From assembly GCA_033675265.1 (NCBI GenBank), contig JAUJYZ010001553.1, positions 124,001-188,000 of the forward strand: a stretch of 64,000 nucleotides of DNA, in the 5' to 3' direction. How positions within the stretch are numbered: position 1 is the stretch's first letter; the number at the start of each line of letters is the position of its first letter. Source of the DNA: Actinostola sp. cb2023. Taxonomy: Eukaryota > Cnidaria > Anthozoa > Actiniaria > Actinostolidae. Positions 16,011-28,505 of the stretch are shown here, piece after piece. The position numbers were made by a program, and so were the translations under genes. The notes beneath the pieces were generated by a model. That model did no database searches and had not been told where the DNA came from. It saw nothing but the letters and a program-made list of their open reading frames with translations.

Positions 16011-17630
16011 GCTGAAGTGTGTTTGTAATGAAGTTAGCATAAACACGTCTTGTTAATGTTTGTGCAGCAAATAAACAATATTATCCATGCTCCCTTTCGG
16101 TTCTGCCAAGTAGATGCCGAGCACTTTTAGCCACAACGGTTTATAAAACATCTGTATACTAACAATGGCATAATAAATTATAGTCAACCCTCCCCACTCC
16201 GTCGTTACTTGCCCCTACCCCCACCGGTTTCGTATAGCAGCGAGTAAGTTTGATATGTGATGATCGCAAATGATTGCACTTTGATCATTATGAAGTGACT
16301 TACTTGGTAGACGTGGTATTTGACATTGTTTTGCAGTTCTTTTGTAGATAGGAATGGCTGTAGACAAAGCTCAGTCTGGTCAGTCGAATATAGGTAATCT
16401 ATAATATGAATGATACACCTAATTTCAAAAACGTTGTCCAATAATAATCAAAAAAGCCAAATAGAACTGTTTCTTTTGTCTTTTTGAATGAATTCGTATT
16501 TGGCTATTTGGACAATGGTTTTGAAATTAGGTGTATCAGTTCAATGAACTATAACGATATTTCGAACTAATTAAAACTGACTTGGGAACAGAAAAATAAA
16601 AATCTCTCCAAGCAGCCCGATATGGTTATACACTAACACGTTAATTGGCTAGTTTTTGTCTATCTTAGAATGAATATCTAATTATCTAATAGACAGTTGA
16701 ATACATCACACTTGATTGATATCGATAGGCTATGACGCAAGTTCGTAATTCAAATAGTTCACATACTTCTATCTGTTAGAATAATTCATCATTGGTGTAA
16801 CTCACTCGACACACAATAACTAGACTATTAGATCACATGTCATTCTGTCATTCATTATTACAATATTACTATCTTTAATACATAAAAAACACGATATCGT
16901 ACTTTAGTATGCCGACAAGAAAGTAAAAACTGAACCAAATATTTTGGAATATTTGGTTCAAACATTTAACATTTTATAATCGAAGTATCTTAAAATCGTA
17001 CTTTCAAAATCTAGTGTTGTTGGTGCTAAACCTATTAAGCGGTCACCCTCGGGGAAATGGCGCTTAATAGAGCGTAATTCAGTGTAAATTATTCACAAAT
17101 TCAAACGAAAACGCGAAAATATGTTTTTTAATTCCACGGGTTGATCTGTGTATTGAGGCTGAGACAGTACAGCGGTTGCCTAAACCGAACTCGAAACGGG
17201 AGTATGTACGGTGTTATTTCACTTTACACGATATACTTGCTGTACAGTGTCTAAAGGCTGCGTCGCTCTAGTTCTGTGCTGTGCTGGTTATCTTCCATAG
17301 TAGCATGGGAGTCAAGTGCAATCACTTTCTGTTAGCTACTAAGGACATTGCTTGCATTTTCTAACGTAAAAGAGATGAAATACTTTATTGATCGTCGATA
17401 AAACCATCAAGATATTTTCTCTGTAGAAACTCTTCTTAATTACATCTCTATTTAGTTATTTACTACGTACACAATCCATCGACTATATTTCAGATACTTT
17501 AAGGTATAAATGACGGCAATGTTTTTACCTCGATCTAGCAATATCTTGGATCCGGCTCTCGATTTGATCAGCTCTTTGATATTTGCGTGTAAATGCTTCT
17601 TGGCGACTTTTATGCTTGATTTCGCACGGC
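16011..17630. other. Gene-poor AT-rich spacer with small hairpins
   Basis: No coding region recognised. Small inverted repeats: a 13-bp-armed perfect hairpin with a 4-nt loop at 16931-16960, and CTATTAAGCG / CGCTTAATAG at 17032-17041 and 17061-17070. The short open frames here (for example 16205-16441 minus, 17510-17695 plus) have no recognisable domain. Confidence 0.5.
16411..16538. mobile_element. Short foldback (MITE-like) element
   Basis: Inverted arms at 16411-16440 and 16509-16538 match at about 28 of 30 positions around a 68-bp AT-rich centre. No coding capacity. No clear target-site duplication was identified, so assignment as a transposon is tentative. Confidence 0.6.
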
Positions 17631-17639
17631 ACCGATCAC

Positions 17640-18115
17640 ACGAACTGCGTGAGGTCTGTGGCTTACTGGGAACAATCGTAGAGACTGTGGGGTAGTAGGG
17701 TGGGGGATGTATTGGACAAGTCTTACTGGGCCGATGTTATATGAAGAGCAGAACAATCGTTGCGTAGAGACTGTGAGGTAGTAGGGTGGGGATGTATTGG
17801 ACAAGTCTTACTGGGAATATTATATGAAGAGCAGAACAATCGTTACGTAGAGACTGTGGGGTAGTAGGGTGGGGATGTATTGGACAAGTCTTACTGGGAA
17901 TATTATATGAAGAGCAGAACAATCGTAGAGACCGTAGGGTAGTAGGGTGGGGGATGTATTGGACAAGTCTTACTGGGAATATTATATGAAGAGCAGAACA
18001 ATCGTAGAAACCGTGGGGAAATAGTGTGGGGGGTGTATTAGACAAATCTTACTGGGAATATTATATGAAGAGCAGAACAATCGTAGAAACCGTAGGTTAG
18101 TAGGGTAGGGTAGTA
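17640..18115. repeat. 77-83 bp minisatellite, about six copies
   Basis: Units contain GTAGTAGGGTGGGG, ATGTATTGGACAAGTCTTAC and GAAGAGCAGAACAATCG. Copy spacing is 83 bp early in the array and about 77 bp later, where a GTTACG stretch is missing. The minus-strand open frames here are repeat-derived. Confidence 0.9.
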
Positions 18116-18690
18116 GGGTCCACATAGTTCCATCAGGTCATAGAATGACCATTCTCCTAGTATCGCCTCAGATCACCTTTGTCTCCGACAACCTTTTCGA
18201 AATAGGTGTATATTCATCTTGCAATAATATTAACTCTTCCGAAGAGTGAATAGCCGTCTAACCCCTACCCCTGTAAATTTTGTTGTTCCCCGACTATCCC
18301 CTCCCCCACTAAGTCTCTGGAATGAATTGCTATGTTAAATATGACAACTTGGAGTGGTGACCTTTAAAGTGTGGTGTTGAGAAGTGCTGGAAATATTTCT
18401 ACACAAGCCACTAATGTATGTAATATAAATGGAAACAAAAGATATCTAGATATGTCGAAAGCTATGTGCTACGTCTTGCTCATATCATTGTTACGTCATG
18501 TGAACTGCCCAAAGAAATATGTATAAATAAATCACGAACAGATTTATGGCAGTGAAAGACTGGGAACTGGATAGTGATTCTTAATTATCATCTGTTTCTT
18601 TAGGGACTTCCACGATCACTTTTTAAACGAAGTTATGCAGCTAATATGACATACTTTGTGAGGATATAATTTTGTCCATTTATCTATCTG
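18116..18690. other. Spacer with no recognised feature
   Basis: Single-copy-looking AT-rich DNA between two minisatellites. I see no gene, RNA or clear inverted repeat. Confidence 0.4.
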
Positions 18691-19240
18691 GTCCATCCAT
18701 CCAACGATTCTTTCCTCCATCCATTCGTTTATTCATCCATTCGTTTATTCATTCATCCATTCGTTTGTTCATCCATTCGTTTATTCATCCATTCGTTTAT
18801 TCATCCATTCGTTTATTCATTCATTCGTTTATTCATTCATTCGTTTATTCATCCATTCGTTTATTCGTCCATTCGTTTGTTCATTCATTCCTTCGTTTAT
18901 TCATCCATTCGTTTATTCGTCTATTCGTTTGTTCATCCATTTGTTTATTCATCCATTCGTTTATTCATCCATTCTTTTATTCATCCATTCGTTTATTCAT
19001 CCATTATTTTATTCATCCATTCTTTTATTCATCCATTCGTTTATTCATCCATTCGTTTATTCATCCATTCGTTTATTCATCCATTTGTTTATTCATCAAT
19101 TCGTTTATTCATCCATTCGTTTATTCATCCATTCTTTTATTCATCCATTCGTTTATTCATCCATTTGTTTATTCATCCATTCGTTTATTCATCCATTCAT
19201 TTATTCATCCATTCGTTTGGTCGTTTATTTCATTCAAGTC
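18690..19240. repeat. 16-bp minisatellite (ATTCATCCATTCGTTT)
   Basis: About 34 units of ATTCATCCATTCGTTT with scattered substitutions. All three forward frames are open over long stretches (Phe/Ile/His/Ser-rich) because the 16-bp unit lacks TAA, TAG and TGA. Not a gene. Confidence 0.93.
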
Positions 19241-19477
19241 AATTAATCAACAAATCTTTTTCTTTTCTGTCACAATGTCTTGGCTAGTTCTTAAGACCTG
19301 TCCAACAATTAGTAAAAATGGCGCCAAGTAAAATTGCGGCGAGGAGGAGACGCTCTGCCCTCTTAACGCTTAGTCATTTGTTCTTGTAGATAGGACCGCT
19401 GGCACCACTGTTATAACAACGTATTATTCTGTTACTAAAGCCATTATAGAAGCCATTATAGAGCTAATTACAAGAAT

Positions 19478-19481
<4 letters not shown>

Positions 19482-19536
<55 letters not shown>
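19482..19536. repeat. (TAA)n microsatellite
   Basis: About 18 uninterrupted TAA units directly abutting the left arm of the large foldback at 19534. A second, shorter TAA run (about 19859-19888) lies just beyond its right arm. Confidence 0.95.
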
Positions 19537-19538
<2 letters not shown>

Positions 19539-19827
19539 ATTGAAAGTATTTAACTTCGTCAGGCAAAAGAAATAGACGACAAGCGTATATAGACGTTTCG
19601 CCGGTGAAGGCTTCATCAGTTGTATATTTTAAACTGAAAATCACTCTCTAAATAACTTACATTTGAATAGTGAAATACCCAGTGGTATAGGTCGATTAAA
19701 CAATGTTATTTAGAGAGTGATTTTCAGTTTAAAATATACAACTGATGAAGCCTTCACCGGCGAAACGTCTATATACGCTTGTCGTCTATTTCTTTTGCCT
19801 GACGAAGTTAAATACTTTCAATTCATT
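19534..19827. mobile_element. Long foldback with near-perfect 123-bp arms and hammerhead-like core
   Basis: Arms at 19534-19656 and 19705-19827 read as identical reverse complements around a 48-bp centre. Each arm contains CTGATGA, a GCC/GGC stem with a 6-nt loop, then GAAAC (19742-19766 on plus; mirrored at 19595-19619 on minus), which matches the catalytic core arrangement of hammerhead ribozymes. Convincing stems I and III are not visible in linear sequence. Hammerhead motifs are known from Penelope-like and other non-autonomous animal retroelements, so this may be a head-to-head copy of such an element. TAA runs on both sides are compatible with a retroelement tail. Confidence 0.7.
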
Positions 19828-20164
19828 TATTACCAGGCATGGCATCCAATAACTGTTCTTAATAATAATAATAATAATAATAATAATGATATTACTTCCC
19901 TGGTATTAAAGTACACTGTTTATTATAGTTTTGTACATTGATGGTCCACAAGCAGTGATAGCATAGCAGTGGCTTGAATGAATGCCGAGTATTTCCCCCC
20001 GCGAAGACACATTTCATAACTCATTATTTAGAGGTACAGCAGTAGTTTCATGACGATAATGAGTAAATCAACACATGTTATCTCTGAGTCTTGTTACATG
20101 TGAGACAGTTTATCGTGCAGTGTGTCACACTTTACTGTTTCCTCGTTGTCCAACCCCATGTACG

Positions 20165-20455
20165 TCATTACTTTACAAGTAAATACAGTCACTGGTTTAA
20201 TGAGTGTCTTGTACAAGTAAATACAGACACTGGTTTAATGAGTGTCTTGTACAAGTAAATACAGACACTGGTTTAATGAGTGTCTTGTACAAGTAAATAC
20301 AGACACTGGTTTAATGAGTGTCTTGTACAAGTAAATACAGACACTGGTTTAATGAGTGTCTTGTACAAGTAAATACAGACACTGGTTTAATGAGTGTCTT
20401 GTACAAGTAAATACAGACACTGGTTTAATGAGTGTCTTGTACAAGTAAAGGTAAA
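20165..20455. repeat. 38-bp minisatellite, about seven copies
   Basis: Nearly identical copies of a 38-bp unit containing GGTTTAATGAGTGTCTTGTA and CAAGTAAATACAGACACT. The very low divergence implies recent amplification. Confidence 0.93.
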
Positions 20456-20737
20456 TACTGTATCAGGCTTTAGTAATACATGAAATCCCTTGTTGTTCAT
20501 AAAAGCTTGACTGTAAAGTAAATATCTTAAGGGATACTAGTAATTATGACGCCGTATTGATCTGCTTACCGAAGAAGGCAGGCTGCTCACGTCATTTGAT
20601 CTGCTTTTACTTTGATTTAATTTGCATGTTCTGTGCAGGTAATCAATGTGTTGTAAACATTAAAGTCTGCCGATATGACGGCTGCTAATTCTGATCCGCT
20701 TAGCTCCTTCACCTGCAATCGTTTGCTGAATTTATAA

Positions 20738-21330
20738 TAACGTGGGCGTGGCATCCACCAGTCTGTTCATACTACAGTTAGTCACATGATTTTCATCATT
20801 GTGGTGGGCGTGGCATCCACGTGTCTGTTCATACTACAGTTAGTCACATGATTTTCATCATTGTGGTGGGCGTGGCATCCACCAGTCTGTTCATACTACA
20901 GTTAGTCACGTGATTTTCATCATTGTGGTGGGCGTGGCATCCACCAGTCTGTTCATACTACAGTTAGTCGCGTGATTTTCATCACTGTGGTCGACGTGGC
21001 GTGGCATCCACGTGTCTGTTCATACTACAGTTAGTCACGTGATTTTCATCATTGTGGTGGGCGTGGCATCCATGTGTCTGTTCATACTACAGTTTGTCAC
21101 GTGATTTTCATCACTGTGGTCGACGTGGCGTGGCATCCACGTGTCACGTATCAGTTAGTCACGTGATACTGTGGTAGATGTTGGCGTGACATCCATGTGT
21201 CTGTTCATACTACAGTTAGTCACCCTAAAATAAAATAAAAAACTACAGTTAGTCACGTGATACTGTGGTCGATGTGGGCGTGGTATCCATGTGTCTGTTC
21301 ATACTACGTATCAGTTAGTCACGTGATACT
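20738..21330. repeat. ~62-bp minisatellite with TCACGTGA boxes
   Basis: Eight to nine units containing GGGCGTGGCATCCA, CTGTTCATACTACAGTTAGT and in many copies TCACGTGA (an E-box type palindrome). Later units are truncated (about 21130-21330) and one is interrupted by an A-rich insert near 21222-21240. Confidence 0.9.
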
Positions 21331-23630
21331 GTGGTCGATGTGCGTATCGTATCAAAGCCAACGAATACTTTACCACTGATAAACAGCCAAAGATTTCAAC
21401 TTCGTAATAACATTTGAAAACCCAAGTGATATAGATCACATAGCGGTGTTTGGCGATTTCTTCTACTTTACGCGGATAAAACAAGCATCCAGCTGTTATC
21501 AATTATACAAAATATCTCATTATACCTAACCTTAACATGCCGCATGTCTTTCGATAGTTGACCAATAGCAGCGCATACGGCGTTTCACCAATTGGAAATA
21601 AATGGTTGAAGAAATTAGCTTCCGGGAAAGACAATTTGCTCTCGTTATTCAAAGGGTTAGCTTTGGTAGAGTTTAAACCGTACGCAACGAAGAACTCAAG
21701 TGAATGTGTCTGCAGCAATATAGACCAACTCTGTCAGTAACAAGGTACTTTACACTGATCATACGAACACTTTTACAGCAAAACCAATGATCTGTTATTT
21801 CAGTTGAAGCAAAACCAACGTTTAAACAAGTCGATTTTATTTCTTAAGAATGTTTATCCGTTTACTCCATCATCCGTTACCAAGATGTTCGTAGCTGTTG
21901 GATAGAGCCGAATGAGTCTCATTGTAACGGCGTAGCCTACAGGCATGTTGTTTATCGTCTTATTCTCCCGCTTATTCTCTTTATCCTAGATATGATCTTA
22001 GCATTCTCATGACCCAAAGGTTATCTTAACAACTGAACCATTGCAACTGATTTGATTGGGTTTTGCTTTTATTTCTGGATTAGTATGGTGGTGTTGTTCC
22101 AGTATAGTGTGCGCCGAGACATGCATACAATCATACTTGGTTGAACAGTTAGACGCAGCATACAGTGTGGTACTGAGTTGCTGTGATATGCAGTATTTCT
22201 GTATTTCTGATTTACTCCTAAAGAAGGGCGATACCTTGGTGCATGTTGTATTAGAGAGTCGAAGAAACAGTGTGATAACCCAGCCATGTTTGTTGATATA
22301 AGCAGCACACATGAACATACCGATTACTAACACAATACAATCATTTTTAATCCAAAAGCTCTGAGATAACAGATCTTCATCATCAAAGATTAGATTGTTG
22401 AAAGCCAAGTACGTTTTTTTTGGGCTTGATTCGTTATATCAAGTATCAGTTATTGAACTCGTTTTAATGTAAAAAAATTGACATCAGTCAAGATTAACAA
22501 AAAAAAGAAGATCATGTTTGTATTTTGTTAATGAGCTTTTGCCTTCAATATATTCCAGTTTTATATATCAATGCATCTAATGGTGTAAAGTTTGTGTTGA
22601 ACATTTCGCTAATCGTTACTTATATCATGTTTCTATTCCTTGAGGCGGGTACACTTAGGGACAAGCTCTCCCCGGCGACAAACTACCCCGCCGTACTAAC
22701 AATAAAATTAGTAGTGTTGTCAGTAATTGTATACTGGAGCTGTGGATTCTGTTAACGAGCAATAACTGATTCAAGGGATTCGATCAGGTCAGTAATCACA
22801 ATCTCTTTATCTTTACTTGAACTTGGAAATGTGTTGTAAAAACGAAGAGAGAGGGAAGGTCGTAAAGATAAAGCGATACTGGAGGAAGGAAACGTGAACT
22901 GAGATCGATAAAGCTTCTCTTTAGCTTTTTTGTGTAAGAAAGTATTGTGATTATAATCTAAACAAGTAAAAAAGAAAAGAAACTGAAAGAGAGGAAAGAA
23001 CAAGAATTATTATTAACAGAAAACAGAGAAAGAAATATGTCGATATTTTTAGCGAGCGAGTGCGAAGTTCCAAACACTAATATAGTTAGTAATGTGGTTT
23101 GTAAGATTATAATCACATTACCAAGCGACAAATTACCATATAACTAATATAGTTGTATTCCTCTTTTAGTTTTGTATCTTACGTTGAACATTTTTATTCG
23201 ATATTTTATTCCAATACTTGAATAAAACGTTACAAAATATACTCCCAATAACGACGCTCTATTTACGAACCAAGTCACGTGATCAAAGTACGTGGGCACA
23301 AGATTCAATAAAGTTTTTTTAATGTTTTCTTGAGTTTAATTTCCTTTCCCTTATCTGTCAAAACAGACTTTATCTCAAAGCAAAATCTGTTTTGAAGGCT
23401 TAAAGAGAAAATCAAAGTGTTTCCCAATGATGGATGTAGTTGCTCGAAATATTCTAGCTTTAAAATGCTTACGAATATAAAGACAAGTTTTATTTGATAT
23501 AAAGATTATGCTATAGAGGCGTCAGAATGTTATAAATCGACATCCTGTTAATCATGAAAAATATAACTCAAATGATTTAGATCACAGATAAACATTTGCA
23601 CTTGGTGTTGATGCTATTGACACATACGCG
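21331..23630. other. Spacer without recognised genes
   Basis: Mostly AT-rich single-copy-looking DNA. Open frames of 60-133 codons on both strands (largest 22007-22408 minus) overlap each other, lack recognisable domains and lack a convincing start context. No RNA gene seen. Confidence 0.4.
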
Positions 23631-23812
23631 TTAGGTTACCTGCTTTTTACTGGCTTCTCTATCAATAGCAACTTCGCTATTTAATAATCTTAAATATGAC
23701 AGTGAAATGGGTTACCTGCTTTTTACTGGCTTCTCTATATCAATAGCGACTTCGCTTTATCAATTGTATTTAATAATCTTAAATATGACAGTGAAATGGG
23801 TTCCTGAAATTA
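23630..23812. repeat. Two-copy direct tandem duplication
   Basis: A segment of about 85-95 bp with GTTACCTGCTTTTTACTGGC and AATCTTAAATATGACAGTGA is present twice; the second copy has a small internal insertion (ATATCAATAG, TTATCAATTG). Confidence 0.8.
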
Positions 23813-24759
23813 GACAGCTAAATGGCTTCCCTACGTGCACATCCTACTTCAGAGTACTTTAAATATACTTAAGCACAGTATGACAGCCCTTTATTCTGTT
23901 TATTTATCATAGACATGGTTAAATATGAAAGGGTATTAATTATTGTTGTTTTCAACCTTTATACTTCTCAATTTTGACATTTGACTCTTTTCCTTTGAGA
24001 ATGTATTAGTTCTGCATTTTAGTTTTAGTGTGCATTTAATCTTTCATTGTTATTTTCTCGCTTGATTTTTTAATGTGATTTCGCTTCTTTTCTTATTTCA
24101 TTTCCTCCAATTTGGAAGTGTTAATACGACACAAAGCTTTACTGTATTTTCATTAAATATACGTATTTAAAATGTGTCTCATTTTTCATTTTGTTTCATT
24201 TGTTTTAATTTAATCTCATTAAATTTCATATTCTTTTCTATCATCTATTCTTATCATGGGATTTTAGCTCAATGTGGGTGGCTTTACTAATCTTTACTTC
24301 ATTAACTATCGCACATAATTTGAATTGAAGAAATGGTATTTTCAGTGCATTATCCAGCATGGTTTTATACAGCTTTTGTCATGACATTTAAATGGTTTCC
24401 AAGACAACATTGTTTCTATGTTTTCGTCGACTGACACTTGAATTGTTATAATTGAAGTCGATTTTTCGTTCCAAATTCTGTCTTACTTTTTGTATATTTA
24501 TTTAGAGTTTGATATCCACTAATGCTATGATGTTTTAAAGTGTTTGATTTCATTGACATTGAAATGGGTTCTCGAAGACTATGTTTTGTTCTACTATGCT
24601 GAAATTGTCTGAAATTGTTTCAAAAATGTAATATTATTATCGAGTACAATTTCGAAATGATTTTTTTCCGCATTTGAATGGCTTTATCTGATCGTTGATT
24701 TCAAATGTTTCTATTCTTGCGGTTTTATGATCCCAATGTCATTCGAAAATGCTTCAAAT

Positions 24760-25078
24760 ATATTTTAGCAATTTTATTTTTACAGTTGATTAATGGTTTT
24801 ATCTGAAAACCTTTCCACGGCTAATGTTTGGTTGTATATTTTAGCAATTTTATTTTTACAGTTGAAGTTTTATCTGAAAACCTTTCCACGGCTAATGTTT
24901 GGTTGTATTTTTAGTAATTTTATTTTTACAGTTGAATGGTTTTATCTGAAAACCTTTCACCATGGCTGATGTTTGGTTGTATATTTTAGTAATTTTATTT
25001 TTACAGTTGAATGGTTTTATCTGAAAACCTTTCCACGGCTGATGTTTGGTTGTATTTTTAGTAAATGTTTGTTGCATT
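24760..25078. repeat. 72-78 bp minisatellite, four copies
   Basis: Units contain TTTTATTTTTACAGTTGA, GGTTTTATCTGAAAACCTTT and CGGCTAATGTTTGGTTGTAT, with small indels between copies. The minus-strand open frame over it is repeat-derived. Confidence 0.88.
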
Positions 25079-28030
25079 TGAATGGTTTGATCTTTATAAC
25101 ACTGAAATCCTTTCTATAGTTGATTCGTATTTGTTGGTGATAAAAGCCTAAAACACAATCATTTGTGGTTCATTAGCCTTTTAAAAGTTCTTAAATCTCG
25201 CAGCTGCTTGTATTTTAGCTGTCATTGCCTTGTTCTCTCAGAAAAATGATTCAAATATATATTGTTCTTTGATGTGTTTGGATGACATTTTATTATGAAA
25301 TATTTAAGTAAGTGTAATTTATTGCCTAAAAATAAAACAGAACGTGAACACGCCCCGAGCTAATACTCCCAAATACCTTATTGTGTTAATTTAATTTTAG
25401 CTTGGTGTCATAAATCAATGTTTTATCAAAAACACGGAGCTGATGGTAGCATTTATCAGATTTCCGTTGAGCCGTTTTAACTCGGCCTATCAACTTCAAA
25501 GAGAAAATGTCACATATACCGCAGTTGAGTTGCAAACCGAAAAATTGAGTTTGTCTTCCAAATTAGAATCGGAAACATTGGTTTGTCTACAGTGAGACCA
25601 AGCCTTTTTCAACTCTGAGTAAAAGCGATAATTGGTTGCACCGCTGCATGACGGGAAGTATGGCGTGAGAAAAGCTACATAATGTGATTGGCTAATGCAT
25701 TGTAGGATTAACCAATAGAACAAGCACAGTCTATTTCATCTTTGATTACCGCCATCAAGATAACTAATAGATACGGCAGCAACTGAGTTTTACTGAAGGT
25801 CAACACCGAGCACCATTTCCACGTCCAACCCTACTGACGACTTGTTCAGTGTCGTGTTTACTGATTTCAATCTAAAACCAAGGATTATAGATGTGGTCGA
25901 ACTGTGGTTAGAAACTTACTGCTCAGCTCGGTTCTCATATAGTTCACGATAGACAAGGACTACACAGGTATTTCTATCTCGCTGTTTATATGTCGCTAAT
26001 TGTTGTTAATCGTTTTAAGAGTGTACAGTAGTCAGTGGAATGTGCTTTTGTTATGGTAGTTTGTTCTGTGTGTTGATTCATTACATTCACTCAGCTATAA
26101 AAGACTATGTACCATGCTGTAATTCTCTACCAACACAACACCTAACTCTGTTTCTGTAGACTTATTTCTTTGCAAACACTTAAGTTCGCACGATTAATAC
26201 TTAATAACCTTGGCTTTATTATAATCTCGTAAACAATGTTCGAATGGAATTAGAACGATTGAAAAAGATTCTAGAATTAGTGATCCGCGGTGATCCAAAA
26301 GGCTATGTACGCCTCTTTTGATATGGAGGTTTCTTTTTGTTATTGATTGGGTTGGCATGAGTTGAGTTACTCTAGTACTAGTATTGGTTGGTAACCGCTG
26401 CGGTGAGCCAACAGATGGCTGAACGTGTTGTGGGATATTCCCACCAACAATAGTCCATAAACATCATCTGAAAGAAAAAACAGTGAAACTAAACGTTAAA
26501 AAAATCTCAGTGGGAGATATTGATTAAAAATGACAATTTATTTAGTTATGTACTTATCTCAAGATCTCCGGCAATTATTCTGCGTAATGACTGTATTTTT
26601 CTTCCATTGTCGGGGTGTTTTGAGAATGCAGAGAAGTGCCTCTTTTGTTTTTCTTACGGTGTGGTTCCAGCACATGAATTTGAGCACAATTAGTTCAAGA
26701 AAGTTGAGTGGATTGATCCCAATTGCTTAGATGATCCCCCGAAGCGGATTGTACTTGGCACAGCGTCACGACGGAGACACAAATCACGAGTGCAAATCAA
26801 TTCAGAAACTGAATATTTCAAGGCGCTTATCAAATGAATGATAAAACCTGATTACGACATGACTTAATCGATTCGTACCTAAAGCAGATTCACATCTATT
26901 TCGGGCTACAATTTCTTATTGTCAATGTAATTTATTCTGCTTGACCTGTGAGCATCTGCTCACTGAATGTCCGTTGTTACTTTTGCTAAGAGAAAATGTT
27001 ATTGAAGAGTCGATGTTGTTAAGGTAGGTATTGACTTAGATCAATCTTATCATAATGTACAATCTCTAATCTATATGACCGTACTGCAGACCGACTTGTG
27101 AGTCATCAATAGAACAGTTAGAACTGTTTCTTCTTTACTGCTTGTTCGTTAGATGTTCATGTCAGTCGACTTGTATTTGAAGAACATTAGAATGACATAG
27201 AACACTGTACATTGTAATAATTTCATACAGCAATTGCCTTCAATTGGTCGGCAATAGATTGGTAATTCCATATTAATATATGTGTACTTAGTCCGCTACT
27301 TACAGACCATGCAATATACCATGGTTAGAACCAATGACCCCTCATATCGAAGATTTCATATCCAACATCGAGCATGTCATGTAATTAGGAAACCTTTCAT
27401 TCAGTCTGTTCTTTATGCTAGCTATGTAAGATAAACCTGAGACATTACACCGACCTTCTGATAAGAGCTTCATTCTATTGTTAAAACTTGGATATTTTTA
27501 ACGCACTTCATAGCACTGAACGTTCCTTCCTTGAAAACATCATTTTTAATTAATGATCAAAGCAGTTTTCATTGCTCTGACCTCTGTTGCTTCACACGGT
27601 TTGTTACAGATAACAACAGTTTCAAATCAGTGTTTTAATCAAGGATTTTTAAAATTCTATTTCGTCGACTTCTGAAAATATAAAACAACAACAGAAAAAC
27701 AAACTCGAAAAACGAATTTTAATTAAGGAAAGGCAAACATCCGGGTCCTCATCAGGGTGGGCGTAGCCTAGTAGCCAAGCCTTTTGTTTGTTTGCTTGAG
27801 AAACTGTGTTTTCCTCGAGTTGAATTTTGATGAGAAAATCGATGAAAAGAATGTCCGCAATTAAAATCAAGTAACTAATAAAAGGTTAATCTAGTGCCAG
27901 TCGGTCTAGGCAATGTCAGTAACGTAAACTCAGCGATAACATCACTGCTGACCGGAAGACACGCAGAGTGAAACGTGAAGCCAACTGACATCTCCTGCTG
28001 CCATCAATTGGAAACATCGCCGAACAAAAA
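25079..28030. other. Spacer without recognised genes
   Basis: About 3 kb of AT-rich DNA upstream of receptor 2. Scattered open frames under 80 codons show no domains. A leader exon of receptor 2 could lie here but no donor can be assigned by eye. Confidence 0.4.
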
Positions 28031-28034
28031 TATT

Positions 28035-28505
28035 ATGATACATTATTATATGATACATTAAATTATATGATACATTAAATTATATTATACATTAAATTAT
28101 ATTATACATTAAATTATATTAGAGTGCTATTTAGAAAAGCGTGAAATAGTACTAACTTTAAATAGTACTAAATAGTGCTATTTCTATTGTTTTCTATTGT
28201 TTCATTAGTGCTATTTAGTACTAATTAGTTATTTAGTTTTCAAGCTTTTCTAAATTGCACTCTATACATTAAATTATATTATACATTAAATTATATTATA
28301 CATTAAATTATATTATACATTAAATTATATTATACATTAAATTATATTATACATTAAATTATATTATACATTAAATTATATTATACATTAAATTATATTA
28401 TACATTAAATTATATTATACATTAAATTATATTATACATTAAATTATATTATACATTAAATTATATTATATTATGCATTAAATTGTATCATACATTCAAA
28501 TGATA
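28035..28505. repeat. 17-bp AT-rich minisatellite (TTATATTATACATTAAA)
   Basis: More than fifteen near-identical 17-bp units. The array is interrupted by a MITE at 28122-28262, whose insertion site (TA) is recoverable from the intact units. Confidence 0.93.
28122..28262. mobile_element. TA-flanked MITE, copy 2
   Basis: A 141-bp element with termini GAGTGCTATTTAGAAAAGC and GCTTTTCTAAATTGCACTC, and TA at both flanks (28120-28121, 28263-28264). Removing element plus one TA restores the 17-bp array unit exactly. Internally built of AGTACTAAATAGTGC-type subrepeats. Nearly the same sequence as 38835-38976. Non-autonomous DNA transposon, no coding capacity. Confidence 0.92.

Noticed and set aside
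3351..16046. A continuous minus-strand open frame of about 4,230 codons
   Set aside because: It follows entirely from a stop-free 17-bp repeat; all three minus frames are open, composition is pure repeat and no domain is present.
18672..19331. Three overlapping plus-strand frames rich in Phe, Ile, His and Ser
   Set aside because: They are translations of a 16-bp minisatellite in all three frames.
22007..22408. 133-codon minus-strand open frame with a hydrophobic patch
   Set aside because: Overlaps other frames, no recognisable family, and no clear splice or promoter signals; could be an exon but cannot be supported.
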